13,512 nt of DNA from Parafilimonas sp. Its GTDB lineage: Bacteria > Bacteroidota > Bacteroidia > Chitinophagales > Chitinophagaceae. The position numbers were made by a program, and so were the translations under genes. This document shows positions 1-7,076 of this stretch, one piece after another (position 1 is the first letter of the stretch; each line of letters begins with the position of its first letter). A model generated the notes under the pieces. The model was not told where the DNA came from, searched no databases, and saw only the letters and a program-made list of their open reading frames with translations. The DNA lies in the NCBI GenBank assembly GCA_025927795.1, contig JAICKT010000081.1:1-13512 (forward strand), read 5' to 3'.

Positions 1-1911
1 AACGAAACGAATGTGATTGGCAAAACAGTGCGTGTTGATAACAAACAGGATTATGTAATTACCGGTGTGATAAAAGATATTCCCAAAAACTCAACCGTGC
101 AGTTTGAATGGGCTTCGCCTTTTCAGATTTGGTGGGATGAAAATAAATCATGGGCGCAATCGTGGGGCAATAACGACCTTGCAACTTATGTTGAGCTAAA
201 GCCCAATGTGAGTGCAGCTTCAGTAAATAAAATTCTCTACAATTTTATACAACAGCGCGAACCCAAGTCTATTGCACGGCCTTTTTTATGGAGCGCACAC
301 GACTGGCATCTGCGCGATGATTTTGACAACGGTGTGCAAACCGGTGGCGGAAGAATAACCTATGTACATCTCTTTTCTGTTATCGCCTGGATCATTTTAT
401 TAATTGCCTGCATCAACTTTATGAATCTTGCCACAGCAAGAAGTGAAAAACGTGCGCGGGAAGTCGGCGTAAGAAAAGTGCTGGGTTCTCCCAAACGAAT
501 GCTCATCGCGCAGTTTATTGGCGAAGCCTTATTCATGGCATTGTTATCTGCAGTGCTTGCAGTAATTATTATGACGCTTTTGTTACCTGCGTTTAATCTG
601 CTTGTAGAAAAAAATCTTGTTCTTGGCTTAAACAAACCTTTTCACATCGCGGCATTACTGAGTATTACTTTAATATGCGGATTGTTTGCGGGCAGTTATC
701 CTTCGCTTTATTTATCATCCTTCAATCCCGTATTTGTTTTAAAAGGAATAAAAATGAAAGGCAGCAGTGCCGCCATCATCCGCAAAGGCCTCGTAATAGT
801 GCAGTTCAGCATTTCGATCATTCTTATCATAAGCACCATCATTATTTTCCAGCAAATACAACATGTAAAAGGCAGGAGCCTTGGTTTTAATAAAAACAAT
901 CTTTTGCAGGTGGACATGAATAGCGAAATGACAAAAAACTACCAGGCCGTTCACCAGGATTTATTGAACACCGGATTAATCAAAAGCGTCGCTATTTCAA
1001 ACTACAATACTTTATATGGCGGCAACAATACCGGCGGTTTGATTTGGGAAGGGAAAAAAACTGACAACCAGGTTTTAATTTCCACGAGATATGTTTCGCC
1101 CGGTTATATGAAAACATCAGGGATAAAAATTTTAGAAGGAAGAGATTTGGTAGAAACAGACAGCATCCAATCAAAAAACATAAACGTTTTAATTACCCGG
1201 TCATTAGAAAAATTGATGGGCAGCAACAGTGCCGTGGGCAAAACATTGCATTGGGACGGCGATACAAGCGGCACCGTTGTAAATGTGGTAGGCGTTGTAA
1301 ATGATTATGTGTATGGCGATATGTATGGCAAGCCCGATCCTGTAATGTTTTTTTGTGTGAACACGCCTGATGCATCCAACATGTATGTGCGTTTAAACCC
1401 AAACGCCAATGTTGAACAGGCCATACAACAAATTGCAACCGTATTAAAAAAAGATAATCCCTCCTACCCTTTTACGTATCATTTTGTTGATGACCAGTTT
1501 AACCAGATGTTTCAGAACGAACAATTGATCAGCAAGCTTTCACGGGTATTTGCCATGTTGGCCATTATCATTTCGTGCCTGGGTTTATTTGGATTAGCGG
1601 CTTACACGGCCGAACGCAGAATAAAGGAAATAGGCGTAAGAAAAGTGCTGGGCGCAAGCATTACCAACATCACCACATTATTATCAAAAGATTTTCTGCT
1701 TTTGGTATTGATTTCATGCCTCGTTGCCTTTCCATTTGCATGGTGGATGATGCATAGCTGGCTGCAGGATTATAAATACAGGATTGAGATAAGCTGGTGG
1801 ATATTTTTAATTGCAGGTATTGTCGCCATCCTGATAGCATTGATAACGGTGAGCTTCCAGGCGGTCAAAGCTGCAGTGGCCAATCCGGTGAAGAGTTTGA
1901 GAAGTGAATAA
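1..1911 (+). CDS. FtsX/MacB-type duplicated ABC permease, 5'-truncated by window edge (group A)
   Basis: Inner-membrane permease of the MacB/LolC/FtsX class; substrate unknown. The frame is open from base 1, so the GTG at 13 is not the start. 636 residues are visible. Aligned by eye with the permease at 10995, about 158 N-terminal residues are missing, which would give about 794, the same length as that gene. Visible residues: end of periplasmic core domain 1 (1-120, with D-W-H-L near its end); TM2 121-141; coupling helix 147-163 (R-E-V-G-V-R-K-V-L-G); TM3 173-197; TM4 214-239; TM5 260-285; core domain 2 about 286-505; TM6 512-535; second coupling helix 537-553 (K-E-I-G-V-R-K-V-L-G-A); TM7 565-584; TM8 599-620; cytoplasmic tail A-N-P-V-K-S-L-R-S-E. 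No Walker motifs are present, so an ATPase must be supplied in trans. Domain class is secure by motif; transport role is inferred from the family. Confidence 0.95.
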   Translation, partial: NETNVIGKTVRVDNKQDYVITGVIKDIPKNSTVQFEWASPFQIWWDENKSWAQSWGNNDLATYVELKPNVSAASVNKILYNFIQQREPKSIARPFLWSAHDWHLRDDFDNGVQTGGGRITYVHLFSVIAWIILLIACINFMNLATARSEKRAREVGVRKVLGSPKRMLIAQFIGEALFMALLSAVLAVIIMTLLLPAFNLLVEKNLVLGLNKPFHIAALLSITLICGLFAGSYPSLYLSSFNPVFVLKGIKMKGSSAAIIRKGLVIVQFSISIILIISTIIIFQQIQHVKGRSLGFNKNNLLQVDMNSEMTKNYQAVHQDLLNTGLIKSVAISNYNTLYGGNNTGGLIWEGKKTDNQVLISTRYVSPGYMKTSGIKILEGRDLVETDSIQSKNINVLITRSLEKLMGSNSAVGKTLHWDGDTSGTVVNVVGVVNDYVYGDMYGKPDPVMFFCVNTPDASNMYVRLNPNANVEQAIQQIATVLKKDNPSYPFTYHFVDDQFNQMFQNEQLISKLSRVFAMLAIIISCLGLFGLAAYTAERRIKEIGVRKVLGASITNITTLLSKDFLLLVLISCLVAFPFAWWMMHSWLQDYKYRIEISWWIFLIAGIVAILIALITVSFQAVKAAVANPVKSLRSE

Positions 1912-1913
1912 GT

Positions 1914-1956
1914 GAGGATGGTGAAAACGTGAAAATTGGAAAATACGAAGATAGAA
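1914..1956. repeat. Degenerate GAAAAT octamer repeats in spacer
   Basis: Immediately after the first stop codon, GAAAAT-like units begin at 1914, 1923, 1931, 1939, 1947 and 1954 (GAGGAT, GAAAAC, GAAAAT, GAAAAT, GAAGAT, GAAG), a period of 7 to 9 nt. The rest of this 97-nt spacer is AT-rich and shows no hairpin or convincing promoter. A similar array follows the decayed permease tail near 10926, and a weaker one lies near 6965. Function unknown. Confidence 0.6.
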
Positions 1957-2008
1957 GTTTAAAGTTTTTATTGCTTTACTATATAACAGTTATCCATAAA
2001 CGAAAACA

Positions 2009-4444
2009 ATGTTTAAAAATTATTTCAAAACTGCCTGGCGGAATATCATTAAAAATAAAACGTTCAGCTTTATCAATATTATTGGTTTGGCTGTAAGTAT
2101 GTCGGTATGTTTTTTAACCATTTTGATTATTGCCGACCAAAAAAGTTATGACCAGTTTCAAACAAACAAAGATCGCATTTACCGTATAGAAACTGCGGGT
2201 AAAAACGGTAATGAAATGCGTGTCGCTTCATCAGCTTTGCCATTAGCAGATGAACTGAGAAAAAATTATACTGGCATTAAAGCAAGTGCAACGCTTGTAA
2301 GAAATATCGGCGGCGACATTTTATATAAGGATAAAATTGCATCAGGCGGCGGCTATTTTGCAGATGGCAATTTGTTTAAAGTAATGGATTTTAAATTGAA
2401 AGAAGGCAATCCCCAAACTGCTTTGGAAAATCCATTTTCAATGGTACTATCACAAGAACTGGCACAACAGTTATTTCCGAATGGAAATGCTATAGGCAAA
2501 ACCATAAAGTTTAATGATACCGGTATTAACCCCGCCGGCTTCGAAAAAGGTAACAGGGAAACAACTTACGGCAATTTTCTTATCACAGGTGTGTTAGCGC
2601 CTGTTCCAGGCAAAACAAATTTGCCTTTTAAACTCCTGGCCTCATTAAGTACCTTGAACAGTTTAACCAAAGATTCCATTTTAAATTATCCGCCTAACGA
2701 TTGGAACAATGTATGGAGCAATTATACTTTTGTGTTGTTGCAAAAAGGGAAAACACAAACCGATTTGCAAAGCATATTAGATAAGGTTTCCGATAAAGAA
2801 TACCCGAAAGGCGCAGGCAATCAATATGCATTTAAAGCAAGAAATATAACAGATGTCTCAGGCGAATTAATGGGCAACAATACAAGTACGACCGTGCCGA
2901 AATTAGTGCTCATTGTATTGAGCATTTTATGTTTGATTGTGATGTTATCTGCCTGTTTAAATTATACCAATCTTTCTGTAGCAAGATTATTAACAAGGGC
3001 TAAGGAAGTAGGTGTACGCAAAGTTGCAGGCGCAACACGCAAACAAATATTTGCTCAGTTTATTACAGAAGCTGTGGTTGTATCCCTGGCATCATTTATT
3101 TTTTCATTAATAATCCTGCATTTTTTGCAATTATTATTTTCCGCTTTATCCTTCAACCAATATCTTAATATCACATTCCACTATACGCCAAAACTCTATT
3201 TCATTTTTATAGGGTTTAGCTTATTAGTTGGCTTTATTGCAGGGCTGCTTCCTGCAATTTATATTTCATTGTTCAAACCGGTTGACATATTCAAAAGCCT
3301 GAATAGTATCAAACTTTTTAAAAGACTAACGTTGCGCAAAGTGCTTTTAGTGACGCAGTTTTGCGTGTCGCTTATCTTCATCATCACTACAAGCCTTATT
3401 TATTTACAAGGCAAGCATATTTTAAATTTTAATTACGGTTTTAATAAAGACAATGTTGTAAACATCACACTGTTTAAAACAGAAAATTATGACCGCTTTG
3501 CACAGGCTGTTTCTTCCAACAGAAATATTGTTGATGTTTCTGCATGTTCATTTTTGCCGGCAACAGGCACGCAATTAACAACATTGGTACGTAAAGAAGA
3601 AAACCATAAAGACAGCTTAAATGCAAACTATATTGATGTGGATGCAGGTTGTATTAATGTATGGGGATTGAAATTGATCGCAGGCAAAAACCTGCCTGAA
3701 ATTCCCGCCGAAAATACCGACCGGTATGTTTTGATTAATCAGGAAATGGTGCACGATTTTAATTATGCGTCTGCACGCGAGGCCGTCGGCCAACACATGA
3801 TGCTTGACAGTAATGATGCGGAAATTGTGGGTGTTGTAAAAGATTTTCATTTTACTGATGTTGCACAACAAAATGGCCCGTTGATATTGCGAAACCGCAA
3901 AAGCAATTTTGGTTATATTACCGTAAGAATGAGCAGCAACAATGTTCCTGAAACGCTTGCTTTTTTACAAAGCACATGGAAAAAAGTAAATCCTTCCACA
4001 AAATTTGAATACCAATTTTTCGACCAACAATTATTAATGACGCATTCACTGCTAAGTGATGTTGCATCTGTTATAAGTTTGTTGTCTTTTCTTGCTGTTT
4101 TAATTTCCTGCATGGGTTTGTTGGGAATGGCAACCTATACAGCCGAAACAAGACAAAAAGAAATAGGCATACGCAAAGTGCTTGGTTCAAGTGTGTTGCA
4201 GGTGATTATGTTGCTGTCAAAAAGCTACCTGGTTTTGCTTACCATTGCAATCGTAATTGCAGCGCCAATTGCATATATGGTTAATAATATGTGGCTGCAA
4301 TTTTTTGCATCAAGGGTAAGTATAAGCCCGCTAATACTGCTCGTAAATATTTTGATTTTAGGAGTTATCAGTTTAATCATTGTTTTTTCACAGGCGTGGC
4401 GTGTTTCTGTCACAAATCCCGTAAAGAGCTTGAGAACGGAATAA
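2009..4444 (+). CDS. FtsX/MacB-type duplicated ABC permease (group B)
   Basis: Complete 811-residue inner-membrane permease with two MacB-like halves and no ATPase domain. The start is set by the family N-terminal signature M-F-K-N-Y-F-K-T-A-W-R-N; no Shine-Dalgarno precedes it. TM1 about 20-43; periplasmic core domain 1 about 44-290; TM2 293-315; coupling helix about 327-340 (K-E-V-G-V-R-K-V-A-G-A); TM3 350-377; TM4 397-421; TM5 442-467; core domain 2 about 468-682; TM6 685-708; coupling helix 711-726 (K-E-I-G-I-R-K-V-L-G); TM7 739-758; TM8 771-796; tail T-N-P-V-K-S-L-R-T-E. Odd points: core domain 1 has about 20 extra residues (171-190) absent from its neighbours. The first coupling motif reads R-K-V-A-G instead of R-K-V-L-G. 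The segment before TM8 lacks the usual Y-R-I and W-W-I-F residues. It is the most divergent paralogue here. Substrate unknown. Confidence 0.96.
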   Translation: MFKNYFKTAWRNIIKNKTFSFINIIGLAVSMSVCFLTILIIADQKSYDQFQTNKDRIYRIETAGKNGNEMRVASSALPLADELRKNYTGIKASATLVRNIGGDILYKDKIASGGGYFADGNLFKVMDFKLKEGNPQTALENPFSMVLSQELAQQLFPNGNAIGKTIKFNDTGINPAGFEKGNRETTYGNFLITGVLAPVPGKTNLPFKLLASLSTLNSLTKDSILNYPPNDWNNVWSNYTFVLLQKGKTQTDLQSILDKVSDKEYPKGAGNQYAFKARNITDVSGELMGNNTSTTVPKLVLIVLSILCLIVMLSACLNYTNLSVARLLTRAKEVGVRKVAGATRKQIFAQFITEAVVVSLASFIFSLIILHFLQLLFSALSFNQYLNITFHYTPKLYFIFIGFSLLVGFIAGLLPAIYISLFKPVDIFKSLNSIKLFKRLTLRKVLLVTQFCVSLIFIITTSLIYLQGKHILNFNYGFNKDNVVNITLFKTENYDRFAQAVSSNRNIVDVSACSFLPATGTQLTTLVRKEENHKDSLNANYIDVDAGCINVWGLKLIAGKNLPEIPAENTDRYVLINQEMVHDFNYASAREAVGQHMMLDSNDAEIVGVVKDFHFTDVAQQNGPLILRNRKSNFGYITVRMSSNNVPETLAFLQSTWKKVNPSTKFEYQFFDQQLLMTHSLLSDVASVISLLSFLAVLISCMGLLGMATYTAETRQKEIGIRKVLGSSVLQVIMLLSKSYLVLLTIAIVIAAPIAYMVNNMWLQFFASRVSISPLILLVNILILGVISLIIVFSQAWRVSVTNPVKSLRTE

Positions 4445-4453
4445 GCAATGAAT

Positions 4454-4482
4454 ACTGAGTGGCCAATCTTGAATAAATGAGA
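4454..4482 (+). pseudogene. Possible scar of a second permease 3' tail
   Basis: In the 69-nt spacer after the group B gene, the 10-mer GTGGCCAATC (4459-4468) is identical to the A-N-P codons in the tail of the first permease. Upstream, CTG-AG matches CTGCAG with one base missing. Downstream comes TT, then GAATAA and TGAG, which match the stop region GAATAAGTGAG. The pattern fits a tail that lost an in-frame 18 nt, reading V-A-N-L-E-stop. The match is short and was found by eye, so it is tentative. Confidence 0.4.
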
Positions 4483-4509
4483 TCAGAGATCACAAAATCA
4501 TAAATCATC
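4482..4509. repeat. AAATCAT-type heptamer repeats in leader
   Basis: ATC occurs at 4482, 4489, 4497, 4504 and 4507, mostly spaced 7 to 8 nt, just upstream of the ATG at 4514. A matching array precedes the ATG at 7077. The two leaders also end alike (ATCATCTTCT and ATGATCTACT directly before ATG). No Shine-Dalgarno is present, so the leader may matter for initiation, but that is only inference. Confidence 0.55.
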
Positions 4510-4513
4510 TTCT

Positions 4514-6922
4514 ATGCTAAAGAATTATTTCAAAACCGCATTCAGAAATTTTCAGCGCAATAAAAGTTATGCGCTCATTAATACCCTGGGGTTAGCAGTA
4601 GGAATTGCCGCCTGCTTTCTTATTTTTCTGGTCGTTCAATTTGAAAGCAGCTTTGATAATTTTCATCCAAAGAAAAATAGTATTTATCGTGTAGGCACCG
4701 AGTTTCACAACCAGGATGGTGTAAGTTATTCAGCCGGCGTTGCCTTTCCAGTGGCAAATGGATTGCGTCTTGATTTTCCTCAAATAAAAAAAGTGGCTTC
4801 CATTTATCGGAATGGAGGACAAATAACGATTGAAGATCCGGGAAACCAGGAAAAGAAATTGCAGGAAGATAATTTTTATTATGCCGAACCACAGTTCTTC
4901 AACATATTCAACTTTCCATTTCTTTCAGGTGATGCAAAAACTGCATTGAATGATCCTAACAGCGCGGTGCTTACACAGGCAACAGCAGAAAAATATTTCG
5001 GCAACTGGAAAAACGCGATTGGCAAAACAATTAAGTATGACAACAAAACGCTTTTTACGGTAAAAGGCATTCTGCAAAATGTACCGCACAACTCTGATTT
5101 TCCTTTAAGCGTCGTGGTTGCTTATTCAGCGCTTGACAATACCGGCGTCAAAAACAATTTAAACGACTGGGTAAGCACATTCGGCCAGGCTTATACCTTT
5201 GTTGTTTTGCCTCCGGACCTACCCGTCAATAAATTTAATGCTGAACTAAAAAGCTTCGCCAAAAAGCATAAACCTGCAGAATATGCTAGCGATAGTTTCA
5301 TCGCTCAACCTTTAAGCGAAATTCATTACGATGACAGGTTTGGCAATTTTACGGATCATACATTCAGTCATTCACTGATCAATGTATTATCGCTCATTGG
5401 AATTTTTCTAATAGTGATCGCCTGCGTCAACTTTATAAATCTTGCAACAGCCCAGGCGGTAAACCGCGCAAAAGAAGTTGGCGTAAGAAAAGTTTTAGGT
5501 AGCAACCGGCCACAACTGGCGATCCAATTCTTAGCAGAAACGGTACTGATCGTTTTTGTGGCATTGCTACTTGCCACCGGTATAGCTTCCATTACTTTAC
5601 CTTATTTAAATCACCTGCTCCAGGTGCACATGACAATGAGCTTCATTGCCAATCCTGCAGTAATATTATTTGTTATTGCAACGGCTATCCTGGTTACACT
5701 TTTATCAGGTATTTATCCGGCAATTATTTTATCCGGCTTTAATCCAATTACCGCTTTAAAAAGCAAGGTAACGGCTAAAATGGTGGGCGGTATTTCTTTG
5801 AGAAGAGCATTGGTTGTTTTACAATTCGTAATAGCACAGGTTTTGATCATTGGCATGTTTGTCGTAGTTAGTCAAATGAATTTTTTCAGAAACGCATCAC
5901 TTGGTTTTGACAAAGCTGCCATCGTAAATGTTCCTGTTCCCGGAGACAGCATTAACCACTCAAAAATTGATTATTTACGCAATCAATTACTTGCCAATCC
6001 AAACATAAAAGAGGTTAGTTTTAGTTTTGGAAGCCCCTCTTCGGACGGCAATTGGAACAGTGATTTCAAATTTAATCACTCCGCTAAAAGCACCAACTTT
6101 AGTGCTAACCTGAAATGGGCTGATCCTGATTATTTCAAAACATACCATCTTCAATTTGTTGCAGGTAGGCCTTATTATCCAAGCGATACGGTTAGGGAAT
6201 TTGTAGTGAATGAAACGCTCCTGAAAAAATTAGGCATTACCAATCCTCAGGATGCTCTTGGCAAACAAATCGACTTTTGGGATGGAGGAAAAGTTGGAAA
6301 TATCGTGGGTGTAATAAAAGATTTCAATTCTTATTCTTTGCGTGAACCCGTTGCGCCAGTAGTATTGAGTACATGGAAAGCTGTTTATCAAACCATAAAC
6401 ATAAAAATAAAACCAGGCACACAAAAAGCAGTGTTGCCGTTCATAGAAAAACTATGGACAAGTGCGTATCCGGATTATGTGTATGATTATAAATTTCTTG
6501 ATAAAACGATAGAAAATTTTTATAAACAGGAAGACCAGCTTTCGCAGCTATACACAATTTTTGCCGGCATTGCCATCTTTATTTCGTGCCTCGGCTTGTA
6601 TGGATTGGTATCGTTTATGTCTGCACAGCGAACAAAAGAAGTAGGCATTCGGAAAGTATTGGGTGCATCAGCACAAAGCATCATCTACCTTTTATCAAAA
6701 GAACTTACCGTTCTCATCCTCATTGCATTTGCAATTTCTGCACCGATAGCCTGGTACATTATGCATCAATGGCTGCAAAATTATACTTACAGGATTCCAT
6801 TGGGAGCTTCCATCTTTATACTTGCTATCGTCAGTTCTGTTGTCATTGCATGGATAACCGTTGCATATCGCGCAATAAAAGCAGCAATGGCCAATCCGGT
6901 GAAGAGTTTAAGAACGGAGTGA
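4514..6922 (+). CDS. FtsX/MacB-type duplicated ABC permease (group C)
   Basis: Complete 802-residue orphan permease. The start is fixed by the N-terminal signature M-L-K-N-Y-F-K-T-A-F-R-N. TM1 about 19-42; periplasmic core domain 1 about 43-285; TM2 286-310 ending I-A-C-V-N-F-I-N-L-A-T-A; coupling helix 314-331 (K-E-V-G-V-R-K-V-L-G-S); TM3 339-366; TM4 376-407; TM5 430-455; core domain 2 about 456-675, ending F-L-D-K-T-I-E-N-F-Y-K; TM6 679-701; coupling helix 703-718 (K-E-V-G-I-R-K-V-L-G-A); TM7 731-751; TM8 763-785; tail A-N-P-V-K-S-L-R-T-E. It is closest to the permease at 7077: both share R-R/K-x-L-x-V-x-Q-F-x-I-A-Q-V at TM5 and the I-E-N-F-Y-K motif before TM6. Both coupling motifs are intact, consistent with a working partner of an ATPase encoded elsewhere. 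Substrate cannot be read from the sequence. Confidence 0.96.
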   Translation: MLKNYFKTAFRNFQRNKSYALINTLGLAVGIAACFLIFLVVQFESSFDNFHPKKNSIYRVGTEFHNQDGVSYSAGVAFPVANGLRLDFPQIKKVASIYRNGGQITIEDPGNQEKKLQEDNFYYAEPQFFNIFNFPFLSGDAKTALNDPNSAVLTQATAEKYFGNWKNAIGKTIKYDNKTLFTVKGILQNVPHNSDFPLSVVVAYSALDNTGVKNNLNDWVSTFGQAYTFVVLPPDLPVNKFNAELKSFAKKHKPAEYASDSFIAQPLSEIHYDDRFGNFTDHTFSHSLINVLSLIGIFLIVIACVNFINLATAQAVNRAKEVGVRKVLGSNRPQLAIQFLAETVLIVFVALLLATGIASITLPYLNHLLQVHMTMSFIANPAVILFVIATAILVTLLSGIYPAIILSGFNPITALKSKVTAKMVGGISLRRALVVLQFVIAQVLIIGMFVVVSQMNFFRNASLGFDKAAIVNVPVPGDSINHSKIDYLRNQLLANPNIKEVSFSFGSPSSDGNWNSDFKFNHSAKSTNFSANLKWADPDYFKTYHLQFVAGRPYYPSDTVREFVVNETLLKKLGITNPQDALGKQIDFWDGGKVGNIVGVIKDFNSYSLREPVAPVVLSTWKAVYQTINIKIKPGTQKAVLPFIEKLWTSAYPDYVYDYKFLDKTIENFYKQEDQLSQLYTIFAGIAIFISCLGLYGLVSFMSAQRTKEVGIRKVLGASAQSIIYLLSKELTVLILIAFAISAPIAWYIMHQWLQNYTYRIPLGASIFILAIVSSVVIAWITVAYRAIKAAMANPVKSLRTE

Positions 6923-7038
6923 AGTGCCCATATGGAAATCTGCTAATGTCCTGATGTGTTGGTATGAAACGTGAAAAAGAAAAACACAATAATGGTTTGT
7001 TTACTGTTTAATTTCATGAAAGAGTAAGGATGAATTAA

Positions 7039-7072
7039 ATCATAAATCCACAAATCAAAATCAGAAATGATC
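7039..7072. repeat. AAATCAT-type heptamer repeats in leader
   Basis: ATC occurs at 7039, 7046, 7054, 7060 and 7070, mostly at 6 to 8 nt spacing, directly upstream of the ATG at 7077. The upstream part of this 154-nt spacer (6923-7038) has a weak GAAAAT-like run near 6965-6986 and no recognisable terminator or promoter. The array parallels that before the sister group C gene at 4514, so leader and gene may have been duplicated together. Confidence 0.55.
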
Positions 7073-7076
7073 TACT

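Noticed and set aside
6586..6954. 122-codon + strand frame overlapping the end of the group C permease
   Set aside because: It is an out-of-frame shadow within the TM6 to TM8 coding region; the product is rich in C, H and S without a plausible domain.
6996..7016. TTTG and TAATTTCA as a Bacteroidota-type promoter before the permease at 7077
   Set aside because: The two boxes are only 9 nt apart, far from the roughly 20 nt expected for TTTG and TAnnTTTG. No better candidate was seen in the other spacers.
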